Source: Marinobacter lutaoensis
GTDB lineage: Bacteria > Pseudomonadota > Gammaproteobacteria > Pseudomonadales > Oleiphilaceae
Length of the DNA: 64,000 nt
Direction of reading: 5' to 3'
Assembly: GCF_001981305.1 (NCBI RefSeq)
Contig: NZ_MSCW01000008.1
Coordinates: forward strand, 186,001-250,000
The notes under the pieces are model-generated. The model saw only the letters and a program-made list of their open reading frames with translations. It had not been told where the DNA came from and made no database searches. Every line of letters starts with the position of its first letter. The first letter of the stretch is position 1. The translations under genes were made by a program, and so were the position numbers. Below, piece after piece: positions 1 to 9,473 of this stretch.

Positions 1-414
1 ATGGCTCAAAAGGACAGCGAAGGCATCGATATCCGTTGGCAGCGGCCCGAGCGGCCGGTGCTCTGCCATGGCGACCTGATCCGCATCGAGCAGGTGATGG
101 TCAACCTGCTGGCCAACGCCGTGCAGGCGGTGGAGGGACGGGCGCAGCCGGAGATCACCATCGACATCGGCGAGGAGTCGGGACACTGGCGGTGTCGGGT
201 GCGGGACAACGGTTCCGGGCTGCCGGCGAACACCGAACAGATTTTCGAGCCGTTCTTCACCACCAAGTCGATGAAGCGGGGCCTGGGACTCGGTCTGTCC
301 ATTTCCCGCCAGATCGTGGATGCCCTGGGGGGACGGCTGACCGGTCATAACCGCACCGACGGCCCGGGTGCGGAATTTGTATTGATCCTACAGAAGCGTG
401 AGACAGCGGAATGA
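1..414 (+). CDS. sensor histidine kinase, C-terminal part (DctB-like), 5' truncated by window edge
   Basis: Only the HATPase_c domain is present; the frame is open from base 1, so the real start lies upstream. Visible ATP-binding motifs are an N box (VNLLANAVQAVEG), a G1 box (DNGSGLP), an F-box region (FEPFFTTKSM) and a G2 box (GLGLGLS). This domain phosphorylates the kinase's own histidine, which then hands phosphate to a response regulator. Its stop overlaps the next gene's start (ATGA, 411-414), so kinase and regulator are translationally coupled. The DctB-type assignment is inferred from the NtrC-family partner and domain style; the sensor part that would identify the ligand is outside the window. 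Confidence 0.9.
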   Translation: MAQKDSEGIDIRWQRPERPVLCHGDLIRIEQVMVNLLANAVQAVEGRAQPEITIDIGEESGHWRCRVRDNGSGLPANTEQIFEPFFTTKSMKRGLGLGLSISRQIVDALGGRLTGHNRTDGPGAEFVLILQKRETAE

Positions 415-1763
415 ACAAACCTTCGGTCATCTTTGTGGACGACGACCCCCACATCCTCCAGGCGATGGCCCAGAGCCTCACGCTGGAGGACCTGCCGGTG
501 GCTTGTTTCGAGGACGCCGCCAGTGCCCTGCGTACTCTCGGCCCGGAGTTCGAGGGCGTGGTGCTGTGCGATTACAACATGCCCGGCATGGACGGGCTGG
601 ACATGCTCCAGCAGGTCCGGGCGGTGGACGACGCCATCCCAGTGATCATCCTGACCGGGCAGGGGGACATCAGCACGGCGGTGACGGCGATGCAGCAGGG
701 GGCCTATGACTTCATCGAAAAGCCTTTTGACCACGACGAGCTGATCGAGCTGCTCCGGCACGCCCTGGAAAAACGCCATCTGGCACTGGAGAACCGCCGT
801 CTGAAGGCCCAGTTGCGGCAGATGGCCAAGCCCGGCCCCCGGATTCTCGGCAACTCGCCGGCGATGCAGCGTGTGCTGGCCACCATCCATCCGATCCTGG
901 AAACCTCCGCCAACATCCTGTTGCACGGCGAGACCGGCTCCGGCAAGGATGCCCTGGCCCGTTACATTCACGAAAACAGCCCCCGCAGCGCCCATAACTT
1001 CGTGGCCATCAATTGTGGCGCGGTGCCGGAAAACCTGATTGAGAGCGAGCTGTTTGGCCACGAACCCGGAGCCTTCACCGGCGCCGACAAGCTGCGCATT
1101 GGCAAGATCGAGTATGCTCACCAGGGCACGCTGTTTCTGGATGAGGTGGAAAGCATGCCGATGCCGTTGCAGGTGAAGCTGCTGCGGGTACTGGAAGAAC
1201 GGATGGTGGAACGGCTGGGTAGCAATCAGGTCCGGCCGGTGGATGTGCGCATCATTGCCGCCACCAAGGCCGACCTGAAGCAGCTCAGCGACGAGGGCCG
1301 CTTCCGCCAGGATCTCTACTACCGCTTGAACGTGGTGAAGGTGGACATCCCGCCGCTGCGTGAGCGCAAGGAAGATATCCCGCTGCTGTTTCACCACTTC
1401 GCGCTGATCGCCGCCGCCCGCTACGACCGGGAAAGCATTCCCCTGGACGCCAGCCAGACGGCGCGGTTGATGCAGCGTTCATGGCCGGGCAACGTGCGGG
1501 AGCTGCGCAACCTGGCCGAACGCTACGTGCTGCTGGGCCCGGCGGCCCTGGACGAGAACGAGCGGGCCGGCGCCGGCAACATCTCGGGGCGCCAGACCCT
1601 GGCGGAAATGATGGACAGCTTCGAGCGCTCGGCCATCATCAGTGCCCTCAACGCGTGCCACGGCAGCATCAAGGACACCATGGTGCAGCTGGGCATTGCC
1701 CGCAAGACCCTGTACGACAAGATGAAGAAGCACGGCCTGGACAAGGCCCAGTTCAAGGACTGA
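411..1763 (+). CDS. sigma-54-dependent response regulator, NtrC/DctD family
   Basis: 450 aa. An N-terminal receiver domain has the acidic pocket DDD near residue 10, the phospho-acceptor Asp54 (in LCDYNMPGMDG) and Lys104. The AAA+ domain has Walker A GETGSGKD (173-180), the sigma-54 contact loop GAFTGA (220-225) and Walker B LFLDE (241-245). A Fis-type helix-turn-helix lies in the last 45 residues. Such proteins remodel RNA polymerase-sigma54 closed complexes after phosphorylation. It pairs with the overlapping upstream kinase. By order and domain layout it is DctD-like (C4-dicarboxylate uptake control), but no dct transporter is in the window, so the target is inferred only. Transcription probably ends at the hairpin beginning in the stop codon. 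Confidence 0.92.
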   Translation: MNKPSVIFVDDDPHILQAMAQSLTLEDLPVACFEDAASALRTLGPEFEGVVLCDYNMPGMDGLDMLQQVRAVDDAIPVIILTGQGDISTAVTAMQQGAYDFIEKPFDHDELIELLRHALEKRHLALENRRLKAQLRQMAKPGPRILGNSPAMQRVLATIHPILETSANILLHGETGSGKDALARYIHENSPRSAHNFVAINCGAVPENLIESELFGHEPGAFTGADKLRIGKIEYAHQGTLFLDEVESMPMPLQVKLLRVLEERMVERLGSNQVRPVDVRIIAATKADLKQLSDEGRFRQDLYYRLNVVKVDIPPLRERKEDIPLLFHHFALIAAARYDRESIPLDASQTARLMQRSWPGNVRELRNLAERYVLLGPAALDENERAGAGNISGRQTLAEMMDSFERSAIISALNACHGSIKDTMVQLGIARKTLYDKMKKHGLDKAQFKD

Positions 1764-1783
1764 TCGCGCCTCAGGGCGCGATC
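1762..1783. terminator. bidirectional hairpin between convergent genes
   Basis: A perfect 9-bp stem GATCGCGCC/GGCGCGATC with loop TCAG lies at the junction of the response regulator and the convergent TPP-enzyme gene; both stop codons touch the stem. There is no long T run on either side, so intrinsic termination efficiency is uncertain. Confidence 0.55.
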
Positions 1784-3429
1784 TTCCGTTTCAGGGCCCG
1801 GGTCAGCGGACGCGGCAGGCTGGGCAGCGAGCGCAGCAGCCAGGGCAGCATCTTGCGCTTCAGCCCGGTCAGTGACTCCGGAATCATCACCTCGATCAGG
1901 TGCGGACCGGGCATCGACCAGGCATAGTCCAGCGCTTTCAGCAGGGCGTCGGTGGTGCTCACCCGGGTGCCATGCACGCCCAGACTCCGGGCGAGTTGGG
2001 CGTAGTGGGTGACCGGTCGGCTGATGTCGAGCTGGGCCCGGGCCTTGTCGCCGGCGCCTTCGGCTCCCACCCGCTCCAGTTCCACGTTGAGGATGGAGTA
2101 GGCGGCGTTGTTGAAGATCACCGTGGTCACGTTCAGGTTTTCCCGGGCCATGGTCCACAGTGCCTGGATGGTGTACATGGCACTGCCGTCGCCGACCAGG
2201 GCCAGCACCGGCCGGTCCGGGCAGGCAATGGCGGCGCCCACGGCATTGGGCAGGCCCTGACCGATGGCGCCGCCGGTCAGGGTCAGCAGGTCGTGCCGGG
2301 GCGCGCCGGCGGTGAGGGCATTGAGCATCAACCCGGAAGTGATGGCTTCATCCACCAGAATGCAGTGTTCCGGCATCCGGTAGCCAATCGCTTTGCATAC
2401 CTTCTCGGCGGTCAGCTTGCCACGGGGGCGTGCCGGGCGGGCGGCGGGTTGCCGCGGGGGTTCCGCCGTGCCGGCCCCCAGCGCCTGAACCAGGGCTTCC
2501 AAGCTCGCCAGGCTGTCCTGTTCGGGCGTAGCCAGGGTGTGCAGGGTGCAGGTGTCGGGGACCAGGTAACTGGGCTTGCCGGGGTAGGCAAAGAACGACA
2601 CCGGAGCCTTGGCGTCCACCAGTATCAGCTGATCGAACGCGGACAGCTGCAGGGTCGCCAGTTCCGCCAGGTAGGCGATCCGTTCCACCGGCGGCAGGCC
2701 CGCGCCCCGCTCCAGACGGGTGGGGAAGGTCTCGGCGAGCAGGGTCACGCCACAGTGGGCGGCAAGGCGTCCGGCCGCTTCCAACGCCGGCGCCCGCAGG
2801 GCCCGGCCACCCAACAACAGGGCGGTCTTGGCGCCGGTACGGATGGCCTCGGCCACGGTCTCGACGGTGGCGCTGTCCGCCGCCGGTGGCTGGGGTTGGG
2901 GCAAGGGCGGGCAGGGGGTCGCGCCCTCGCTCCAGGACACATCCGCCGGCAGGATCAGGGTTGCCACCTGGCCGGGCAGGCCACGGGCTGCGGCAATCGC
3001 TTCCGCGGCGTCCCGGCACAGGGTTTCCGGGCTGCGGGCGGTACGCACGAACCCCGGGGATACGTTGCGGGCCACGGTTTCGATGTCTGACTGCAGCTGG
3101 GCGTCGTATGGAACATGGTCGGTGGCGTGGTCGCCGACGATGTTCAGCACCGGCACCTTGCCCTTGCGGGCATTGTGCAGGTTGGCGAGGCCGTTGCCGA
3201 GGCCGCAGCCGAGGTGCAGCAGGGTGGCGGCGGGTTTGTCTGCCATCCTGGCGTAGCCGTCGGCGGCACCGGTGGCGACACCCTCGAACAGGGTCAGGAC
3301 GGCCCGCATCCTCGGCTCGCTGTCCAGGGCTGCGACAAAGTGCATTTCACTGGTGCCGGGGTTGGTGAAGCAGACATCGATGCCAGCCTCGACCAGCGTG
3401 TTCATCAGGGCATGTGCGCCGTTGCTCAT
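1771..3429 (-). CDS. thiamine-pyrophosphate-dependent enzyme, acetolactate synthase large-subunit-like
   Basis: 552 aa from the ATG at 3429, which follows GGGAGAG at good spacing. The fold is the PYR-central-PP arrangement of acetolactate synthase/benzoylformate decarboxylase-type enzymes. The N-terminal TNPGTSE segment supplies the glutamate that activates TPP, and the C-terminal segment has the GDGSA...NN Mg/TPP motif. There is no small subunit next to it and it is not in a branched-chain amino acid operon, so it is probably a catabolic carboligase or decarboxylase rather than IlvB. It lies 35 bp downstream of an FAD dehydrogenase on the same strand and probably forms an operon with it. Substrate unknown. 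Confidence 0.85.
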   Translation of the reverse strand: MSNGAHALMNTLVEAGIDVCFTNPGTSEMHFVAALDSEPRMRAVLTLFEGVATGAADGYARMADKPAATLLHLGCGLGNGLANLHNARKGKVPVLNIVGDHATDHVPYDAQLQSDIETVARNVSPGFVRTARSPETLCRDAAEAIAAARGLPGQVATLILPADVSWSEGATPCPPLPQPQPPAADSATVETVAEAIRTGAKTALLLGGRALRAPALEAAGRLAAHCGVTLLAETFPTRLERGAGLPPVERIAYLAELATLQLSAFDQLILVDAKAPVSFFAYPGKPSYLVPDTCTLHTLATPEQDSLASLEALVQALGAGTAEPPRQPAARPARPRGKLTAEKVCKAIGYRMPEHCILVDEAITSGLMLNALTAGAPRHDLLTLTGGAIGQGLPNAVGAAIACPDRPVLALVGDGSAMYTIQALWTMARENLNVTTVIFNNAAYSILNVELERVGAEGAGDKARAQLDISRPVTHYAQLARSLGVHGTRVSTTDALLKALDYAWSMPGPHLIEVMIPESLTGLKRKMLPWLLRSLPSLPRPLTRALKRKIAP

Positions 3430-3464
3430 GGCTCTCTCCCACGGTTGAAAAGGTGAGTCGGTGG

Positions 3465-5078
3465 TTAGCGTCCGGTCAGAATGGAGCGGGCGGCCGCCCG
3501 GGCGGTCAGGATGCAGCCTGGCAGGAAGGTGCCTTCCAGCGAGCGCTTGCCGTTGGCGCCGCCACCGCCGAACCCGGCCGCCTCGCCGACGCAGTAGAGC
3601 CCGCCGATGGCCTCGCCGGCCGGGTTCAGCACCCGGCTTTGCAAGTCGGTGTGCAGGCCGCCGAGGCTCTTGCGGGTGGTCAGCTGCATGTGGATGGCGA
3701 TGAAGGGTCCAGCGCCCGGTTTCTGCAGCGGTGCCGGCTTGCAGGTGCGCAGCCGGTCCGGGCCCCACTGGCGGGCGTGCTGGATCATCCGGATCTGGGC
3801 GTCGTTGTGCAGTTGCCGGCCTTTGCTGAAGTTGGCGTCGAAGTCATCCACCGTGGCCTGGAGAACGGCCGGGTCGATGTCCAGGGTGCAGGTGAGCGCG
3901 TTCATCTTCCGGGCCAGACCCGCTAGGGTGTCGTCCACCAGGAAATGGGGACTTTCCTCACTCATCTGGCGCACCAGCGGCGCGTTGCCCAGCAGCAGTT
4001 CCCTGAGAAAACGCAGGAACTGCCGGTCCCGGATCCGGGCGTTGTGTTCGGCCCCGGAAATGGCGAACTCTTTCAAGGCGATGCGCCGGTTCAGCAGATG
4101 CCAGGTCCAGGGCTGCTCTTGGGCGGCGACCCGCTGGCACAACCAGTGGGTATCAAAGCCCGTGACCAGTGGCTCGGGGCCAATCCGCTCGCCCCGGTGA
4201 TTCAGCCAGAGCGCCGACTTGCAGGGAATGGTGGACAGGCCGTGGCCTTCAAAATGGGGAAAGGGATGGGGGAAACCGGCGGCGTAGTTCCACATTTCAC
4301 CGGCATGGCGGATGCGGGCTTCCAGGTGGTCTTCGGCCCAGTGGTGCAAGGCACCGTCGGCCAGGGGGTGGGCCCCGTTCAGCAGGGTGGCCGGTTGGGG
4401 CCGGTCCTTGGGCCAGTTGGCGCGGCATTCCCGGTGGTTGCCGTTGAGGCCCCCCATGGCCAATACCACCACCGGCGCTTTGATGCGCACCTCGCGGCCG
4501 CTGGGTTCGTGCACGGCCAGGGCGCCGTGAACCTGGCCCGCCTGGTGCTCCAGGGCGGTCACCCGGTGCTGGTGCAGCAGGGTCAGGCGCCCGCCCGGGT
4601 CGGCCCGGTGCAATGCCGTCACCAGGCAACGGACCAGCGCCAGGCCGGTGCCCCAGACAATGTGATAGCGGGGCAGGCTGTTGCCATCGCCGAACCGGCC
4701 CCGTTCGACCCAGTTGACTGCCGGCAGGAATTTCAGGCCTTCGGCGCGAAGCCAGTCGTAAACCTCTGGGCGGGAACGTTCGACGTAGTGGCGGGCCCAC
4801 TGCATCGGCCATGGGTCGGTTGGATCGAGCTCGCCAAAGCGCAGCCAGTCGCGCAGGGCGCGCTCGGGGGTGTCGGGAATCTTCAGACGCTGCTGCAGCG
4901 GTGTGCCAACCAGTGCCATGCCGCCGAAGGCCCAGCGTGCCAGCCCGCCGAAACGCTCCGGGCGATCGCGGTCCACGAGGGTGACCGAGCGGCCGGCGCG
5001 CAGGGCCTCCAGTGCCGTGACGATGCCGGCAAGTCCGCCCCCGGCGACGACGAGATCTGAGGAAATGACCTGGCTCAT
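3465..5078 (-). CDS. FAD-binding dehydrogenase (FAD_binding_2; ketosteroid-dehydrogenase/fumarate-reductase-like)
   Basis: 537 aa. An N-terminal dinucleotide-binding motif (VVAGGGLAGIVTALEA) and a C-terminal FAD-contact segment (GGLYCVGEAAGFGGGGANG) mark the FAD_binding_2 family of flavoproteins that dehydrogenate or reduce C-C bonds. AGGA precedes the ATG at 5078. It is first in a two-gene operon with a TPP-dependent enzyme and is divergent from an AraC-type regulator, so it probably belongs to a regulated catabolic pathway. Neither a signal peptide nor a heme-binding domain is evident, so it is likely cytoplasmic. Steroid-type or alpha,beta-unsaturated acyl substrates are possible by family only; nothing in the sequence fixes one. 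Confidence 0.85.
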   Translation of the reverse strand: MSQVISSDLVVAGGGLAGIVTALEALRAGRSVTLVDRDRPERFGGLARWAFGGMALVGTPLQQRLKIPDTPERALRDWLRFGELDPTDPWPMQWARHYVERSRPEVYDWLRAEGLKFLPAVNWVERGRFGDGNSLPRYHIVWGTGLALVRCLVTALHRADPGGRLTLLHQHRVTALEHQAGQVHGALAVHEPSGREVRIKAPVVVLAMGGLNGNHRECRANWPKDRPQPATLLNGAHPLADGALHHWAEDHLEARIRHAGEMWNYAAGFPHPFPHFEGHGLSTIPCKSALWLNHRGERIGPEPLVTGFDTHWLCQRVAAQEQPWTWHLLNRRIALKEFAISGAEHNARIRDRQFLRFLRELLLGNAPLVRQMSEESPHFLVDDTLAGLARKMNALTCTLDIDPAVLQATVDDFDANFSKGRQLHNDAQIRMIQHARQWGPDRLRTCKPAPLQKPGAGPFIAIHMQLTTRKSLGGLHTDLQSRVLNPAGEAIGGLYCVGEAAGFGGGGANGKRSLEGTFLPGCILTARAAARSILTGR

Positions 5079-5143
5079 GGTGTGTATCCTGGATCGGTTC
5101 TTGTTGTGTTTTTCCAGACCTTAACCCGCTATGATGAGGACGG

Positions 5144-5183
5144 AATTGACCTTGGAGGCCAAGAAAATTGACATTAGAGGCCA
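5144..5183. promoter_or_regulatory. direct repeat, candidate AraC-type operator
   Basis: AATTGACCTTGGAGGCCA (5144-5161) is repeated as AATTGACATTAGAGGCCA (5166-5183): 16 of 18 positions match and the units are exactly 22 bp apart, about two helical turns. AraC-family regulators typically bind tandem direct repeats with this spacing. The repeat sits between the divergent FAD-dehydrogenase operon and the AraC-like gene and overlaps the latter's proposed TTG start. Operator function is inferred. Confidence 0.5.
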
Positions 5184-6175
5184 CGGTGTCCATCGGTTGG
5201 GTCAATACGGTGATCGACACGGCCCAGAGGCTGGGTGTTGAGCCCGATTCCCTGCTGCGGATGGCAGAGTTGCCGGCGGAGTCCTTGTCGTGGCCGCGCT
5301 GGCCCATCGATTTCATCACCCGGCTCTGGCACGCCGCCGAGCGCGGTACCGGCGATCCCGGCTTCGGACTGAAGGTGGGGGCAGGGGTGCGCCCGGCCAG
5401 CATGGACGTGGTGGCCTTCGCCATGCAGTCCGCCGCGACACTGCGGGAAGCCATTGCCCTGGTGCAGAAATACCAGCGGTTGATCTCCGACGGTGGCCGC
5501 TTCCAGCTGCTGCCGGGAGGTCGAAGCACCTGGCTGGTGTATCACCCGCGCCAGGGGCGGCTGGCGTTCAGCCCCCACCAGATCGAAGCCGTGCTGGCAG
5601 CGGTGGTCCGGTTTTCGGACTGGATCACCGGCTGCGGCGTGCGACCGCTGCGGGTGCAGTTCAGCCAGGGGCGGCTGGGGCCGCTGACGGGCTACCGGGC
5701 GGTGTTTGCCTGCCCGGTGGAGTTTGAGCAGGCCTTCAGTGGCCTGCTGCTGGCCAACGATGTACTGGACCGCCCGCTGCCCCAGGCCGACCCCAGGCTG
5801 GCGGTGCTCCATGAACGGTTCAGCGCCGGCCGCCTGGCGGCACTGGAGCGCGACGGTGCCGAGCTCCAGAATCTGGGTCGCTGGCTGTCCGAGCGCATGG
5901 GCCAGGGGGTGCCTCGCCGGGCCGAGGCGGCCCGGGCCCTGGGCATCAGTGAGCGCACGCTGGCTCGCCGGCTGGCGGCCCGGGGGCAGACCTTTCAGGG
6001 CCTGGTGGACGAGACCCGGCGAGCCCTGGCGTTGCAGGCGGTGGCGCAAAGCCGGCGCCCGCTGGCGGACATTGCCCAGTTCCTGGGCTTTGCCGAGGTC
6101 AGCACCTTCTATCGCGCGTTCCGGCGCTGGACCGGCCTGCCACCGGCCCGTTGGCGTCGGCAGGCTCGGGGCTGA
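5168..6175 (+). CDS. AraC-family transcriptional regulator
   Basis: 335 aa with an N-terminal Arabinose_bd-type (OruR/ArgR-like) effector domain and a C-terminal AraC double helix-turn-helix (ALGISERTLARRLAARG, then LADIAQFLGFAEVSTFYRAFRRWTG). Two starts are possible: TTG at 5168 behind GGAGG (5154-5158), or an in-frame GTG at 5186 behind GAGG (5177-5180). The TTG lies inside the second copy of a direct repeat, so the GTG may be the real start if that repeat is an operator. It is divergent from the FAD dehydrogenase/TPP enzyme operon and probably controls it and itself. Effector unknown. Confidence 0.88.
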   Translation: MTLEATVSIGWVNTVIDTAQRLGVEPDSLLRMAELPAESLSWPRWPIDFITRLWHAAERGTGDPGFGLKVGAGVRPASMDVVAFAMQSAATLREAIALVQKYQRLISDGGRFQLLPGGRSTWLVYHPRQGRLAFSPHQIEAVLAAVVRFSDWITGCGVRPLRVQFSQGRLGPLTGYRAVFACPVEFEQAFSGLLLANDVLDRPLPQADPRLAVLHERFSAGRLAALERDGAELQNLGRWLSERMGQGVPRRAEAARALGISERTLARRLAARGQTFQGLVDETRRALALQAVAQSRRPLADIAQFLGFAEVSTFYRAFRRWTGLPPARWRRQARG

Positions 6176-6318
6176 CGGTTCCAACTCAGGAGCGAGTTAC
6201 AGTCCGTATACAAACGATGCAGTTCTCCCGGTGATCCGGTCGGCCGGCTCCGTTATCATTCCAGGCCGTTTCCCCGCCGCCTTGTCGGCGTCCACGGACC
6301 GGTAGACAACGGATCGCC

Positions 6319-8013
6319 ATGAACAGACTGACCATTCAAACGCGGGTACTGCTGCTGGCGCTGTTGCCCGTCATTGGCCTGACGGCCTTTCTGACTGTCT
6401 ATAACCTGAGCCAGGCGCGCGCGATCGGAGAGAACGCCGTCGCCGGTTTCGCCACCGACATGGAGGCGAGCAAGCGTCAGGAACTGAAGAATTACCTGCA
6501 GTTGGCCCGCTCGGCCATCGCCCATCTGTACGAACGGCCGGACGCGGCGACGGATCCTGCGGTCCGCGAGGAGGCCATGGCCATCCTGCGACAGATGCGG
6601 TTCAACGATTCCGGCGGCACCGGTTACCTGTTCGCCTACGACACCCAGGGTGTCAACGTCATGCATGGGGTCAATCCTGCGCTGGAGGGCAAGAACCTGT
6701 GGGATTTTCAGGATCCCAACGGGGTGTACCTGATCCGGGAGCTGGTGCAGGCGGCCCGCGGCGGTGGCGGTTATGTGTCCTATGGCTGGAAGAATGCGGA
6801 CACCGGCCAGGTGGAGCCCAAACTCGGTTATGCGGAGATGCTGCCCAAGTGGGGACTCATGCTTGGCACCGGCTTCTGGGTCACCGGGCTGGAGAATCAG
6901 GTGGCGGCGATGGAGGGCGAAGTGGCGGATGACTTGTCCGACGCGGTGTTTGCCTCGGTGACCACTTCCCTGGTGGCGTTGGCGCTGATCGTACTGCTGG
7001 CGTTGCTGGTGGTGCGGGGTATTGTCCGGCCGCTGAGGCGTGTGGTGGCCGCCATGGACGACATCGCCGGCGGCGACGGTGACCTGACCCGGCGCCTGGA
7101 GGTTGACGGGTCCGATGAGCTTGGCCAGCTGGCCAAGGCGTTCAATCAGTTTGCCGATCAGGTGCACGGTTTGGTGCGCCATCTGCTGGCCACCGCCCAC
7201 ACCCTGAATGAGTCGGCCACCGATCTGGCCCGGGTGATGGACGAGACCGAGAAGGGCGTGGAACGCCAGACCTCGGAGAGCGATCAGGTGGCCACGGCGA
7301 TGAACGAGATGACCGCGGCGGCGCAGCAGGTGGCGGGGAATGCCAGCGAGGCCTCGACTGCGGCGGAGAGTGCCAGTGCTCAGGTCGGCGAGGCCCGGGG
7401 CATGATCCAGCAGGCCGCCGAGGTGATTGGCGGGCTGTCGGACCAGGTGGCCCAGGGCGTTCAGGTGATTGAACGGTTGGGGGCGGACTCCCGCAAGATC
7501 GACCGTGTTCTGGAGGTGATCCGGGACATCGCCGACCAGACCAACCTGCTGGCCCTGAACGCGGCCATCGAGGCGGCCCGGGCCGGGGAGGCCGGCCGTG
7601 GTTTCGCGGTGGTGGCGGATGAGGTGAGAACCCTGGCCAGCCGCACCCAGGAAAGCACTCAGGAGATTCAGGGCACCATCGAACGGTTACAGCGGGGCGT
7701 GGATGACGCGGTGGCCCTGATCGGCGCGATCAGCGAACGCAGCGAGGCAACGGTGCAGGAAACCCGCCAGGTCATCGAGGCGCTGCAGCGTATCAGCGAG
7801 GCGGTGGCGACCATCACCGACATGAATACCCAGATCGCCAGCGCTGCCGAGGAGCAGACTCAGGTGTCGGAGGCGATCAATCAGAATGTGCACAGTATCG
7901 TCGCGGTGATTGAACAGAGTGCCCAGGGCACCCGCCGGGCTGGGGAGACCACCAAGCGGTTGCGGGCACTGGCCTCGGAACTCGCGGATCAGGTGGCGCG
8001 TTACCGGGTCTGA
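6319..8013 (+). CDS. methyl-accepting chemotaxis protein with single Cache sensor domain
   Basis: 564 aa. A transmembrane segment at about 9-29 is followed by a periplasmic sCache_2-type domain (about 35-190; note [17 protein letters not shown] and [11 protein letters not shown]). A second membrane segment lies at about 211-233, then HAMP and a long cytoplasmic signalling domain with the highly conserved hairpin tip ([19 protein letters not shown]). It would sense a small ligand, probably an organic acid by domain family, and drive CheA/CheW signalling at the cell pole. No che or fli genes are nearby, so this is an orphan receptor. The preceding 140 bp contain no obvious flagellar sigma-28 promoter. 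Confidence 0.93.
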   Translation: MNRLTIQTRVLLLALLPVIGLTAFLTVYNLSQARAIGENAVAGFATDMEASKRQELKNYLQLARSAIAHLYERPDAATDPAVREEAMAILRQMRFNDSGGTGYLFAYDTQGVNVMHGVNPALEGKNLWDFQDPNGVYLIRELVQAARGGGGYVSYGWKNADTGQVEPKLGYAEMLPKWGLMLGTGFWVTGLENQVAAMEGEVADDLSDAVFASVTTSLVALALIVLLALLVVRGIVRPLRRVVAAMDDIAGGDGDLTRRLEVDGSDELGQLAKAFNQFADQVHGLVRHLLATAHTLNESATDLARVMDETEKGVERQTSESDQVATAMNEMTAAAQQVAGNASEASTAAESASAQVGEARGMIQQAAEVIGGLSDQVAQGVQVIERLGADSRKIDRVLEVIRDIADQTNLLALNAAIEAARAGEAGRGFAVVADEVRTLASRTQESTQEIQGTIERLQRGVDDAVALIGAISERSEATVQETRQVIEALQRISEAVATITDMNTQIASAAEEQTQVSEAINQNVHSIVAVIEQSAQGTRRAGETTKRLRALASELADQVARYRV

Positions 8014-8019
8014 TCAACG

Positions 8020-8058
8020 GCCGGCGAAGCCGGGCCCTGGGGCCCCGGCGTCGCCGGC
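8020..8058. terminator. GC-rich hairpin between convergent MCP and phoH genes
   Basis: The outer stem GCCGGCGA (8020-8027)/TCGCCGGC (8051-8058) encloses a second GCCGGG (8029-8034)/CCCGGC (8044-8049) stem. It lies seven bases past the chemoreceptor stop and just before the convergent phoH stop. It lacks a T tract, so it may act as a transcript 3'-end barrier rather than a classical intrinsic terminator. Confidence 0.45.
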
Positions 8059-8063
8059 TCCGG

Positions 8064-9449
8064 TTACAGGTTGGCTTCCGCGTATTCGGCCAGGGCCGAG
8101 CGGGGAACCCCCTGCAGATGGATGTGGGCGCCGTGGCGGAACCCCTTGAAGCGTTCGGTCATGTAGGTCAGACCTGAGCTGAGGGCGCTCAGATAGGGGG
8201 TATCGATCTGCGCCAGGTTGCCCAGGCAGATCACCTTGGAGCCGTTGCCGGCGCGGGTGATGATGGTCTTGATCTGGTGTGGGGTCAGGTTCTGGGACTC
8301 GTCGATGATGATCAGGCTGTGCTGGAAACTGCGGCCGCGGATGTAGTTCATCGACTTGAAGTGCAGCGGCACTTTGCTGAGGATGTAGTCGACCGATGCG
8401 GTCATGTTCTCGTCGTCCTCGTGCAGTGCCTCCAGGTTATCGACGATGGCGCCGAGCCAGGGCTCCATCTTCTCCGCCTCGGTGCCGGGCAGGAATCCGA
8501 TGTCCTCGTCCAGACCCTGGGTGGAGCGGGTGGCGATGATGCGCTTGTACATTTTGCTGGCCACGGTCATCTCGATGCAGGCGGCCAGTGCCAGAATGGT
8601 CTTGCCGGAGCCGGCTGAGCCGGTCAGGTTCACCAGATGGATGTCCGGGTCCAGCAGCAGATGCAGGGCCATGGCCTGGTAGATGTCCCGGGGCACCAGG
8701 CCCCACACCTCTTCGTTCATCAAATCGTGCTGGTGCAGGTCGCGGATGATGACCTGCTCGCTGTCCACGTCCACCACCTTGCCGACGAAGCCCCGCTCGT
8801 CGATCAGGAACTCGTTGATGTTGACCTTCGCCAGCACGCCTTCCCGGCGCAGGATGTGCTCGGTGGCGCCTTCCCGCTGAACCGTCTCCACCTTCTCGAT
8901 GTTGTCCCAGAACGAGTTCTCGAACTCGTGGTACCCCTTGGGCAGCAGGTCGATGTCGTCCAGTAGCTGGTCGTTATGGTAGTCCTGGGCCTCGACACCA
9001 AAGCCGCGCGCCTTCAGGCGCATGTTGATGTCCTTGCTGACCAGGATGATGTCCCGTGACTTGTGCCGTTCCTGCAGGGCCGCCAGGGTGTTGATGATCT
9101 TGTTGTCATTGAGGTGCTCGGGCAGGGCGTGGGCGCCGGCCCGCTCAGTGCTCATCAGGATCAGCAGCCGGCCCATCGGTTCGGCCTTCTCGCCGCGCAC
9201 GATCGGCACGCCCTTCTCGATTTCCTTGGGGGTGGCGTCACCCAGGACCTTGTCGATGTTGCGGATGGCCTGGCGGCAGTCCGCCGCCACCGTTTGCTTG
9301 CCGGATTTGAGCTTGTCGAGCTCTTCCAGCACGGTCATGGGGATGATGACATCGTGTTCTTCAAAATTCAGGAGGGCGTTGGGGTCGTGGATCAGGACGT
9401 TGGTGTCGAGGACGTACATCTTCTTGCGAGCTTGCGGTGCTCTGGGCAT
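8064..9449 (-). CDS. PIN-domain/PhoH-family ATPase (PhoH2/YlaK-like)
   Basis: 461 aa fusion of an N-terminal PIN nuclease domain (YVLDTNVLIHDPNAL, conserved acidic residues) to a PhoH ATPase domain with Walker A (GSAGSGKT) and Walker B (LIIIDESQNL). Proteins of this architecture are described as RNA-acting helicase/nuclease enzymes. Residue 11 is also a Met, so a start ten residues shorter is possible. A CBS-pair gene lies upstream on the same strand, 24 bp away, suggesting a two-gene unit. Despite the name there is no visible Pho box in front. It is cytoplasmic, and its physiological target is unknown. Confidence 0.9.
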   Translation of the reverse strand: MPRAPQARKKMYVLDTNVLIHDPNALLNFEEHDVIIPMTVLEELDKLKSGKQTVAADCRQAIRNIDKVLGDATPKEIEKGVPIVRGEKAEPMGRLLILMSTERAGAHALPEHLNDNKIINTLAALQERHKSRDIILVSKDINMRLKARGFGVEAQDYHNDQLLDDIDLLPKGYHEFENSFWDNIEKVETVQREGATEHILRREGVLAKVNINEFLIDERGFVGKVVDVDSEQVIIRDLHQHDLMNEEVWGLVPRDIYQAMALHLLLDPDIHLVNLTGSAGSGKTILALAACIEMTVASKMYKRIIATRSTQGLDEDIGFLPGTEAEKMEPWLGAIVDNLEALHEDDENMTASVDYILSKVPLHFKSMNYIRGRSFQHSLIIIDESQNLTPHQIKTIITRAGNGSKVICLGNLAQIDTPYLSALSSGLTYMTERFKGFRHGAHIHLQGVPRSALAEYAEANL

Positions 9450-9473
9450 AGGTGGGGCTACCTCTCTGGTGGC

